From Chloroflexaceae bacterium UBA1466 (GTDB lineage: Bacteria; Chloroflexota; Chloroflexia; Chloroflexales; Chloroflexaceae), in the NCBI GenBank assembly GCA_002325605.1, contig DCSM01000157.1:1-12851 (forward strand): DNA of 12,851 nucleotides, read 5' to 3'. A program made the translations under genes and the position numbers. The notes below the pieces were generated by a model, which did no database searches, was not told the origin of the DNA, and saw only the letters and a program-made list of their open reading frames with translations. Shown here piece by piece: positions 5,751 through 11,897 of the stretch (positions within the stretch are counted from its first letter, which is position 1; every line of letters starts with the position of its first letter).

Positions 5751-6638
5751 ATGACTGAGAAAACCCCTGCTGAAATCTTGGAATTAGCCCAGCAGCGCAT
5801 TGCGGCGCGGCAAGTTGAGGAAAAGACGCTAAATTTCGTAGCCCGATCTGCCCAGCTAGATCAGAATAAACCCTGGCGCATTGCTTTTTTTAGCCTTTTA
5901 GGCTTGCTTTTAGGCGCATTATTCCTTATTCCTGGGCAGCCTTTGGATGAACGAATGGCTGCTATTCTGCATGGCCTCTGTTCTCAACAGCATAATACCA
6001 CGCTTGGTGGCTTGACTTTCCCGATTTGTACTCGTTGTAGTAGTATTTATATCAGTGCAATGCTAACATTTGGCTATTTATGGGCATTAGGGCGCAGGCG
6101 GGCAGGAAGAATACCGCCTTGGCCCATCACGGTTTTTTTAGTTAGCTTCGTGCTTGCGCTGGCGCTCGATGGTTTTAATTCGTTTTTTGCTGAATTAAAC
6201 TTACCAAAGCTCTATCCCCCATTGAACGAACTGCGAAGTCTTACAGGAATGGGCATGGGCATTACTGAAGCAATTTTCTTAGCACTTATGCTCAATTTAT
6301 CGCTGGGCAAAGATGTTGATCAAAATCAGCCGATCCTGCAAAATTGGCGAGAATTAGGGAGCTTAGTTGCCCTAAACCTTTTGACGCTGGTCGCTATCTA
6401 CGGCCACCTTGATTTCTTAGCTTGGCCCTTAGCTTTTCTTGCCTTCTTAGGCATGCTTTTTATTCTTTTCCTCATCAACTTGCTTATCGTTTCATTGATT
6501 TTGAGCTACGATGGCCTCATCACGCGAGTTCCGCAACTTGCCAAACCTGCAATCTTTGCAATTTTCTTGACCTTAATCATCGTTAGCGCAACATCCACCT
6601 TGCGTTTTTGGCTGGAATGGCAGGTAGCACTGCATTGA
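5751..6638 (+). CDS. DUF2085 multi-pass membrane protein
   Basis: Integral membrane protein of 295 residues with a DUF2085 core. The signature is a Cys in LHGLCSQQ (C77), a glycine-turn segment (TLGGLTFP), then the CTRC pair (C93, C96) followed by SSIY. Family members usually read C-H-Q, then C-x-R-C-x-G-I-Y, so the first motif is altered here (CSQQH). About 40 soluble, charged N-terminal residues precede the first helix (PWRIAFFSLLG). Some six or more hydrophobic segments follow, with LDGFNSFF in the middle as in relatives. The three cysteines suggest metal binding or a redox site, but the family has no proven function. The ATG at 5751 is preferred over the one at 5745, because the weak AAAG at 5740-5743 is then seven bases away. 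It begins 15 nt after the phosphorylase stop, so it is likely the third gene of that operon. Confidence 0.75.
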   Translation: MTEKTPAEILELAQQRIAARQVEEKTLNFVARSAQLDQNKPWRIAFFSLLGLLLGALFLIPGQPLDERMAAILHGLCSQQHNTTLGGLTFPICTRCSSIYISAMLTFGYLWALGRRRAGRIPPWPITVFLVSFVLALALDGFNSFFAELNLPKLYPPLNELRSLTGMGMGITEAIFLALMLNLSLGKDVDQNQPILQNWRELGSLVALNLLTLVAIYGHLDFLAWPLAFLAFLGMLFILFLINLLIVSLILSYDGLITRVPQLAKPAIFAIFLTLIIVSATSTLRFWLEWQVALH

Positions 6639-6707
6639 GAAGCCCTAAAATATGCTACTCTAGCCGCACAAGTTATTGGCGCATCCTACTACTAAAAGGA
6701 AATTATT

Positions 6708-8225
6708 ATGGCTTCTGCTGTCGTGATTGGAGCGGGGCTTGGGGGGCTGGCCGCGGCAGCGCGGCTGGCTAAAGCGGGCTACCGCGTAACGCTGGTCGAG
6801 CAAAATGCCCAACCTGGCGGGCGCACGAGTGTCATCGAAGGCGATGGGTTTCGGTTTGATACTGGCCCAACACTCCTTTTGATGCCGGCGGTTTTCGCTG
6901 AAACCTATAAGGCTCTCGGCGAAAAAATGACAGATCATCTGGAATTGGCAAATGTTGACCCAACTTATCGCATTCATTTCAGCGATGAAACAAGTATTGA
7001 CCTGACGCATAACCTTTTGGAAATGCGAAAGCAGCTAGAATCAATTGAAAAAGGTTCATTTGGGCCTTTTCTCTCGTTTATGGCTGAAGGTTATCGGCAT
7101 TATTACGTTTCACTAGATCGGTTTGTAGGGCGCAATTTTCGCTCCCTACCTGAATACTTCAGCCCTGCCAATTTGCCTTTGATTCTACAATTAAAGGCTT
7201 TAGAAAAGCACTATACCAACACAGCGCGCTATTTTCGCAGCCCTAAACTTCGTGCAGCCTTTTCTTTTCAGAATATGTACTTGGGGGTTAGCCCTTTTGA
7301 TGCGTTAGCAACCTACTCTCTGTTGCAATATACAGAGTTAGGCGAAGGGGTTTGGTTTCCAAAAGGAGGATTGTATCGCGTTGTTGAGAGTTTTGCTAAG
7401 ATTGCAGCAAGTTTGGGCGTAGAGATTCGCTACAATTCGCCTGTTACTTGGATTGAAACGCAGGGGAATGAAGCGCAAGGGGTAGTTTTGGCCGACGGAG
7501 AACGCATTAAAGCGGATGTTATCGTCGCTAATGCTGATTTGCCCTACGTCTACGCTAATTTGTTGCCCAATGACGGGATGTCAGCCCGCCTCAACAAGTT
7601 GAAATATACTTCGTCAGCCTTGATGTTTTATTGGGGAGTCAAGGGCGAACCAACGAAATTGCTGAAACATCACAATGTCTTTCTGGCTGAACATCGTTAT
7701 CGGCAATCATTTGACCGCATTTTCCGTGATCTGACATTGCCCGATGACCCTTCTTTCTATATTTGTGCGCCGACTCGCACAGATTCTTCCTTTGCCCCCC
7801 CCGATAGCGATAGTTTGATGATCTTAGTTCCTGTGGGGCATCTCAATGAAAAGAAGCCCCAGGATTGGGCAGCCCTCCAGAAACGAGCGAAAGACTCAGT
7901 TCTTGAGCGTTTAGCGAAACTTGGTCTGGGTGATCTCAAGGACCAGATCACATTTGAGGCTACCTTGGGGCCCCAAGATTATAGCAAACTCAATCTGGTC
8001 AAAGGGTCAGCTTTTGGTCTGAGTCATAATTTCTTGCAAGTCGGCTATCTGCGGCCCCAAAACCGACATGCTCGCTATCGGAATCTCTATTTTGCGGGAG
8101 CCAGTACGCATCCTGGAACAGGTTTGCCACTTGTCTTGCTTTCAGCCCAGTTGGTTGTAGAGCGAATCCTGCAAGAGCAAACCATTCCCCAGTCCAAAGT
8201 AGTTCTAAAGCCAAATTTTAGATAA
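6708..8225 (+). CDS. crtI: CrtI-type carotenoid desaturase / phytoene dehydrogenase family
   Basis: FAD-dependent desaturase or isomerase of the CrtI family, 505 residues (usual size about 490-510). The N-terminal dinucleotide-binding motif is GAGLGGLAAA (residues 8-17), ending at E31, then PGGRT (36-40) and FDTGPT. The C-terminal bacterial phytoene-dehydrogenase signature NLYFAGASTHPGTGL begins near residue 459. CrtI enzymes are membrane-associated and oxidise phytoene or related C30/C40 carotenes stepwise; the exact substrate cannot be read from sequence. A good AAGGA (6696-6700) sits seven bases before the ATG. The 69-nt gap after DUF2085 holds TATGCT (6651-6656), a possible -10 with a poor -35, so it may be transcribed separately or by read-through. 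No phytoene synthase or other carotenoid gene is nearby, so a carotenoid role is a family-level call. The gene ends at a strong hairpin. Confidence 0.85.
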   Translation: MASAVVIGAGLGGLAAAARLAKAGYRVTLVEQNAQPGGRTSVIEGDGFRFDTGPTLLLMPAVFAETYKALGEKMTDHLELANVDPTYRIHFSDETSIDLTHNLLEMRKQLESIEKGSFGPFLSFMAEGYRHYYVSLDRFVGRNFRSLPEYFSPANLPLILQLKALEKHYTNTARYFRSPKLRAAFSFQNMYLGVSPFDALATYSLLQYTELGEGVWFPKGGLYRVVESFAKIAASLGVEIRYNSPVTWIETQGNEAQGVVLADGERIKADVIVANADLPYVYANLLPNDGMSARLNKLKYTSSALMFYWGVKGEPTKLLKHHNVFLAEHRYRQSFDRIFRDLTLPDDPSFYICAPTRTDSSFAPPDSDSLMILVPVGHLNEKKPQDWAALQKRAKDSVLERLAKLGLGDLKDQITFEATLGPQDYSKLNLVKGSAFGLSHNFLQVGYLRPQNRHARYRNLYFAGASTHPGTGLPLVLLSAQLVVERILQEQTIPQSKVVLKPNFR

Positions 8226-8254
8226 GCTTAGGTCGAATCTTGCAGAGTAAAAGA

Positions 8255-8293
8255 AAAGACCTCTACAGATTTTTGAAGTCTGTGGAGGTCTTT
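8255..8293. terminator. bidirectional intrinsic terminator
   Basis: Arms AAAGACCTCTACAGA (8255-8269) and TCTGTGGAGGTCTTT (8279-8293) form a 15-bp stem with a single G-T wobble and a 9-nt loop. It lies between the convergent crtI and DUF2892 genes. On the minus strand the stem is followed by TTTTCTTTT, a good tail. On the + strand only the three T residues of the stem itself are available. It probably serves both genes but works better for the minus-strand transcript. Confidence 0.8.
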
Positions 8294-8312
8294 CGCTGGC
8301 TTGAGGGAATTA

Positions 8313-8325
8313 AAGCTATTAGCTT
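8313..8325. repeat. short hairpin at the DUF2892 stop codon
   Basis: AAGCTATTAGCTT is a perfect 6-bp-arm inverted repeat with one central base. It overlaps the TAA stop (8324-8326) of the minus-strand gene, and on that strand TTTAATT follows it. It is a weak secondary terminator at best, ahead of the stronger hairpin at 8255-8293. Confidence 0.3.
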
Positions 8326-8551
8326 AGTTTAACGGTGTTGTATCCTTGTTGATTTTATCATTAAGCGTGTTGATTTTAATCAAAAAGTAGGCTGGACAAA
8401 CGCCCACCACGCCCGTAATCAGCAGAATCAGCGCAACAAACCCAACGAGCAATTTCAAAACGCCGCTAAACATAGAGGCAACGATTAGGATTAGCAAACC
8501 CAAAAATACCCGAACGGCTCGATCTATTTGGCCTTCATTCGCTTTTGGCAC
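8324..8551 (-). CDS. DUF2892 (YgaP-type) small inner-membrane protein
   Basis: A 75-residue protein with the DUF2892 pattern: the NEGQIDRAVRVFLG start, two hydrophobic helices (about 14-31 and 33-49), and VGVCPAYFLIKINT at the end of the second helix. This matches the family's G-x-C-P-x-Y signature. Such domains occur alone or fused to rhodanese domains; the function is unknown, though the conserved Cys has prompted links to sulfur chemistry. The start is GTG at 8551, supported by AAGGA six bases upstream and by the absence of a nearby in-frame ATG. A strong promoter (8590-8618) lies in the 84-nt gap to uppP, so it can be expressed independently of that co-directional gene. Confidence 0.82.
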   Translation of the reverse strand: MPKANEGQIDRAVRVFLGLLILIVASMFSGVLKLLVGFVALILLITGVVGVCPAYFLIKINTLNDKINKDTTPLN

Positions 8552-8557
8552 AAACTT

Positions 8558-8562
8558 TCCTT
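8558..8562 (-). promoter_or_regulatory. ribosome binding site supporting a GTG start
   Basis: On the minus strand AAGGA (within GAAAGGAAAG) precedes the GTG at 8551-8549 by six bases. This fixes an unusual start codon for the DUF2892 gene. Confidence 0.7.
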
Positions 8563-8589
8563 TCTTATTTGTTACTAAAAAGTAGCTTA

Positions 8590-8618
8590 ATCATAGCACA
8601 AAAAAAGGAATCGTGCAA
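8590..8618 (-). promoter_or_regulatory. sigma70-type promoter of the DUF2892 gene
   Basis: The minus strand reads TTGCAC (8618-8613), a 17-bp spacer containing a T7 run, and TATGAT (8595-8590). A TGC immediately before the -10 adds an extended -10. The predicted start near 8583 gives a leader of about 31 nt carrying the AAGGA site. The -35 hexamer and the spacer length are the same as in the mtnA promoter. Confidence 0.72.
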
Positions 8619-8635
8619 AGCCTCTTTCTTCTCAA

Positions 8636-9565
8636 TTAGAGAAATTTTCCAAACCCTAAAAGAAGAATTAGCACCCCCGCACAGAGCCGATAGACCCCAA
8701 AAGCCACAAAATTGTTAGTCGAAACATAGCGCAAAAGCCAGCCAATACTCAACCAAGCGATAAGACCTGAGACCAATGTGCCAATGAAAAGGAAACCAAA
8801 GTCCCCAATTACAAGTTGGTCGAGGCTTTTGAGCAAATCAACGACGGTGGCTGCACCCAGCGTTGGAATAGCCAGATAGAAAGAAAAGGCGGTGGCGGTG
8901 GGGCGATCTAAGCCTGCAAGCATTCCCCCAATAATAGATGCGCCTGACCGTGAAACCCCTGGAATCAAAGCGAAAGTTTGCGCGATGCCAATCCCTAAAG
9001 CCTGTTTGGGCGAAATAGCAGTTAGTTCTTGCGCTGTAAGTGGTTTTTGAGGGAGATATTCAACTAGCAAAAAGATTAGGCCGCCCCCAATCAAGGAAAA
9101 TGCAATTATGGGTGGCGAATCAAAGAGAACTTTCTTAATCCAGCTATGAAGGGTTAAACCAAGCACCGCCGCAGGGCTAAAAGCGATCAAGATGTTGAGC
9201 CAAAAACGTTGAATGGCTGCCTCATGGCGCACAGCCTTAATTTGGGCCAGCAGATCGCGGGCATAAAAGGCAATGATCGCTAAAATAGCCCCTAATTGAA
9301 TGAAAATCTCAAATGTTCCCCCCATCCCATGTTCAAACCGAATTAGCTTCGCGGTGATAAGCAAATGGCCAGTGGAGGAAATCGGGAGAAATTCAGTTAA
9401 ACCCTCGACAACACCTAAAAAGAGACTTTGCCACCAGGCATGATCCACGATTTTTGCTAAAGCCAGCGCCAGCAAAAGAACTTCGGCCAGCAACACGGCC
9501 AGCAGTAAAAGCACTTGGCGGCCAGTGAGCGCCAGGTGGAAGGGCTTGAGAGAAGGTTTGTGCAT
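8636..9565 (-). CDS. uppP: undecaprenyl-diphosphatase (UppP/BacA)
   Basis: Polytopic membrane pyrophosphatase that recycles undecaprenyl diphosphate to the monophosphate for cell-wall and glycan export; the family also underlies bacitracin tolerance. Both active-site motifs are intact: EGLTEFLPISSTGH (E54, E58, H67) and PGVSRSG (202-208), with GLDRPTA and FSFYLAIPT following. At 309 residues it exceeds the usual ~270, because about 40 extra residues precede the canonical start of the fold. They include an additional hydrophobic helix (about residues 18-37). The ATG at 9565 is the best start; a TTG at 9622 would add 19 non-hydrophobic residues and looks spurious. No Shine-Dalgarno is visible before 9565. 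It follows the phosphoesterase gene in the same direction after a 135-nt gap containing palindromes. Confidence 0.9.
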   Translation of the reverse strand: MHKPSLKPFHLALTGRQVLLLLAVLLAEVLLLALALAKIVDHAWWQSLFLGVVEGLTEFLPISSTGHLLITAKLIRFEHGMGGTFEIFIQLGAILAIIAFYARDLLAQIKAVRHEAAIQRFWLNILIAFSPAAVLGLTLHSWIKKVLFDSPPIIAFSLIGGGLIFLLVEYLPQKPLTAQELTAISPKQALGIGIAQTFALIPGVSRSGASIIGGMLAGLDRPTATAFSFYLAIPTLGAATVVDLLKSLDQLVIGDFGFLFIGTLVSGLIAWLSIGWLLRYVSTNNFVAFGVYRLCAGVLILLLGFGKFL

Positions 9566-9625
9566 AAAATTACAATCACAGATAGGAAATGTCTGTTCTG
9601 TATTTAGGCCGGCAGGCCCCAAATT

Positions 9626-9654
9626 ACAACCAAGCCAAGCTTGGGCAAGGTTGT
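9626..9654. repeat. imperfect palindrome upstream of uppP
   Basis: ACAACC (9626-9631) and GGTTGT (9649-9654) are exact complements. Between them GCC pairs with GGC, and the perfect palindrome CCAAGCTTGG lies at 9635-9644. The 29-nt element is 60 nt before the uppP start. No T-run follows on the minus strand, so it is not a standard terminator; a regulatory leader or degraded repeat is possible. Confidence 0.35.
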
Positions 9655-9684
9655 GGTTTCTTACGTTCTATAGAAATAAGCAAG

Positions 9685-9696
9685 GCGCTAAAGCGC
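9685..9696 (-). terminator. small hairpin after the phosphoesterase gene
   Basis: GCGCTAAAGCGC (GCGCTTTAGCGC on the minus strand) is a perfect inverted repeat starting four bases past the phosphoesterase stop. It is followed on that strand by CTTGCTTATTTC, only moderately T-rich. A weak terminator or a 3'-stabilising hairpin is plausible. Confidence 0.35.
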
Positions 9697-9700
9697 GAAC

Positions 9701-10432
9701 TTAGACTCCAAAAGTAAGCCGCCGGACAAGCGCAACGGGGAGATCAACTTCGCGCATTTGTTGTTGCGTGGCGGTAATATCATATTCGACGCGGTAAAAA
9801 CCAACCGTATTAAGCGTCGTGTCTAGGATGGCATAAGCCGCACGGGGATCATAATCGCGGGGCTGGCCGACACTCCCAGGGTTAATGAAATAACGCTCTT
9901 TATTCTCTAGGCGCAAAACTTCCCCATGGCTCGGCAAAGAGCGTTCACAACGATTTTTGCCATCAAAACGAAAGCTCAATTGCACATGCGAGTGGCCCAT
10001 GAAGCAAATTTGGGTCTCGAAATAAGAGAAATTAGCGATGGCCTGTTCGGGCGTGAGGAGATATTCCCAAATTGGCTCCCTAGGACTAGCGTGAACCGCC
10101 GTAAACCGCTCGTCAATGCGTTGAATTGCAGATAATTCAGCTAACCAAGCCCGATTATCTTTAGTTAGTTGCTTTCCATTCCAGAGATTGGCCCGCCGAG
10201 CATCGGGATTAAAGTCATCTAAGTCAACTTTGTCAATACAAGCCAGGTCATGATTGCCACTGACGACTACAGCAGCATGTTCCTTCATGGCTTCAGCACA
10301 TTCATTGGGCGCAGACCCATAGCCGACAGTGTCCCCTAGACACCAAAGCGCGTCGTACTTGCCCGCGCTGGCCAAAACAGCCTCTAAAGCCACTATATTT
10401 GCGTGAATATCGGAGACTATCAGGATACGCAT
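9701..10432 (-). CDS. calcineurin-like metallophosphoesterase (YfcE-like)
   Basis: Cytosolic two-metal phosphoesterase of 243 residues. All blocks of the superfamily are present: D8 and H10 (SDIHAN), G33-D34 (LGDTVGYG), G59-N60-H61-D62, H114 (VHASPREP), G146-H147-S148-H149, and INPGSVGQPRD (183-193). The VGYGSAPNEC, FNPDARRANLW and PGSVGQPRD blocks mark a widespread bacterial subgroup annotated as phosphodiesterase or Ap4A-hydrolase-like; its substrate is generally unknown. The start at 10432 was chosen because the SDIHAN strand then begins at the N-terminus, as in relatives. A longer reading frame from 10465 would translate through an inverted repeat. The ribosome binding site is weak (GGGA about nine bases upstream). 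The gene is divergent from the GerMN gene. Confidence 0.85.
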   Translation of the reverse strand: MRILIVSDIHANIVALEAVLASAGKYDALWCLGDTVGYGSAPNECAEAMKEHAAVVVSGNHDLACIDKVDLDDFNPDARRANLWNGKQLTKDNRAWLAELSAIQRIDERFTAVHASPREPIWEYLLTPEQAIANFSYFETQICFMGHSHVQLSFRFDGKNRCERSLPSHGEVLRLENKERYFINPGSVGQPRDYDPRAAYAILDTTLNTVGFYRVEYDITATQQQMREVDLPVALVRRLTFGV

Positions 10433-10444
10433 AGTATTTTTTCC

Positions 10445-10457
10445 CACTTTCAAAGTG
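10445..10457. promoter_or_regulatory. operator-like inverted repeat before the phosphoesterase gene
   Basis: CACTTT-C-AAAGTG is a perfect 6-bp-arm inverted repeat, 13-25 nt upstream of the chosen ATG at 10432. It sits where a repressor or an RNA hairpin could limit translation initiation. No clear promoter was recognised in the 180-nt divergent region 10433-10612. Confidence 0.35.
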
Positions 10458-10612
10458 ACAAACAACTAGAAAATACAAACGAAAACAGCCATAAGCTAGA
10501 ATTAGGCCACCCCGATGCTCTTAAACCGCTGCATCTCTGAAACGAAATGAAATTTCTTCTGCTCAGTCTCGGTCTTGCTCAAATTGCGAAAGAAAAGAAG
10601 GGTTTTTGCTAG

Positions 10613-11818
10613 ATGATAAAGCAATCAAATCATTGTCCCCATTTAGGCTTGAAACAAAATGCTGCCATTCGCTTTGATCTGCCAACCCCCGAACATCGGT
10701 GCTTTGTTCATGGGGAAGCCCAACCAATTCCCGTTGCCCAAACCCAATTTTGCCTGGCGCAGGAGCATCTTAATTGCCCATTATACCTGGGTTTAGAATT
10801 GCCAGAGACGGCAGCGAATCCAAATTCGCCCTCGCGGATTCAAAGCTGGCAAGCTTTGCTGGCCCCCGTTGATCGGCTCATCTATAGCTTGGCGCTGGCA
10901 GCGCTCTTGGTTATTATCAGTCTTTATCTGGTTTTAGGCAAACAGTTAGTTACAGGTTCAACGATGGTCGCCCCTAAGCCCCCGACCTACACGCTCTATT
11001 TTGCAGACCAGACAGGGCGGGTTTTCGTTACTGTGACGCGCTCCGTGACCGAAACACGCCGACTTAATAACCTTGATGACCCTGTAGTTTTTACCGCGAC
11101 GCTGGCGGTGCAAGGGCTCCTTTCCGCACCCCCACCGCATTTGAAGCGCTCGCTGGCCCCCAAAACGCGCCTCCTTGAAATCAAACATTGGCATAACCTG
11201 CTAACGCTCAATTTTACCCAGATTCCTGGCGATAAGCAGGCTTTGCAGGCGCTTGCCTTGACGCTGACCGATCTTCCAGGGATTGAACAAGTCCAGATTC
11301 AAGTGAAGGGCCAGAATGTTGGGATCAATTCAAGCCCTTTACCACTTGAACGGCCTTTGCTTAACCTCGATAATCCGCAAGATTTGCCCCCAAGATATAT
11401 TCCAAAAGTTACCCTCTTCGTTAAACTCTATTATCTGCTGGGTGATTACCAAGTTTGCCTCACCCGCGTCATTCCGCATACGCAGGGAGTCGCTCGTGCT
11501 ACCGTAAGCGAAACTTTGGCGGGGCCAGGGAGTTATGCCGCGCTCTTGAGCAATCCCATTCCAGGGGGGACAAAACTGCTAAATGTTGGGGTGCAGGGCA
11601 GCATCGTGACTGTGAATCTTTCGCGGGCCTTTCTGACAGCGCAAAATCGTCGGGCCGCCGTGGATGCTTTAGTGCTGGGCCTAACTGGCTTGCCGATTGG
11701 CAAGGGCGATGAAACTACGACACAGGTCGAAATTGGAGTCGAAGGCCAGAGTCTGAATACTTTTTGGGGCCCTAGCTACAATGGGCCGTTTGAAAGACCA
11801 AGGCTTAATTTTCAATGA
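10613..11818 (+). CDS. membrane-anchored tandem GerMN-domain protein with N-terminal Cys motif domain
   Basis: A 401-residue protein in three parts. Residues 1-60 carry four ordered cysteines: C8 in HCPHLGL, C30 in EHRCF, C47 in QFCL and C55 in NCPLY. A similar spacing recurs, from memory, at the start of various Chloroflexota proteins, and the Cys/His pattern suggests zinc binding. A single membrane helix follows (about 89-108). Two GerMN-like domains (about 127-240 and 265-395) lie beyond it, each with the YFAD/LFVK opening strand, the 'LL..P..TKLL' turn and a closing strand motif. GerMN domains occur in spore germination proteins and lipoproteins and bind unidentified ligands. With N-terminus in and GerMN out, the Cys domain would be cytoplasmic. 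GAAGGG lies ten bases before the ATG. A strong terminator follows, and the downstream mnmG gene converges. Confidence 0.75.
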   Translation: MIKQSNHCPHLGLKQNAAIRFDLPTPEHRCFVHGEAQPIPVAQTQFCLAQEHLNCPLYLGLELPETAANPNSPSRIQSWQALLAPVDRLIYSLALAALLVIISLYLVLGKQLVTGSTMVAPKPPTYTLYFADQTGRVFVTVTRSVTETRRLNNLDDPVVFTATLAVQGLLSAPPPHLKRSLAPKTRLLEIKHWHNLLTLNFTQIPGDKQALQALALTLTDLPGIEQVQIQVKGQNVGINSSPLPLERPLLNLDNPQDLPPRYIPKVTLFVKLYYLLGDYQVCLTRVIPHTQGVARATVSETLAGPGSYAALLSNPIPGGTKLLNVGVQGSIVTVNLSRAFLTAQNRRAAVDALVLGLTGLPIGKGDETTTQVEIGVEGQSLNTFWGPSYNGPFERPRLNFQ

Positions 11819-11842
11819 TTTAAGGAGGCTCTTTAACACTGG

Positions 11843-11879
11843 AGACCTTTGCGGTCTGCGAGACCGCAAAGGTCTTTTT
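11843..11879 (+). terminator. strong intrinsic terminator built from a nested palindrome
   Basis: AGACCTTTGCGGTCT (11843-11857) and AGACCGCAAAGGTCT (11861-11875) form a perfect 15-bp stem with loop GCG, followed by five T residues (11875-11879). Each arm is itself an inverted repeat (AGACC/GGTCT), so two small hairpins could form instead of one. It terminates the GerMN transcript. On the minus strand, after mnmG, there is no T tail, so it is a poorer terminator there. Confidence 0.88.
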
Positions 11880-11897
11880 GCTGAATCTAGCAGCGAT

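Noticed and set aside
6631..6661. Promoter for crtI using TTGAGA (6635-6640) and TATGCT (6651-6656)
   Set aside because: The spacer would be only 10 bp. TATGCT alone is possible as a -10 but lacks a suitable -35, so it was not listed as a promoter.
9566..9622. TTG start at 9622 extending UppP by 19 residues
   Set aside because: The extra residues include two cysteines and no family similarity, and they read through the direct repeat and the ACAGA/TCTGT pair. ATG 9565 is simpler.
9604..9625. GGCC-rich inverted repeat near 9607-9620
   Set aside because: The apparent symmetry comes mostly from self-complementary GGCC tetramers, and the flanks do not pair consistently.
10433..10465. Extended phosphoesterase start at 10465
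   Set aside because: It would translate the inverted repeat CACTTTCAAAGTG and add 11 residues ahead of the SDIHAN strand that normally lies at the N-terminus.
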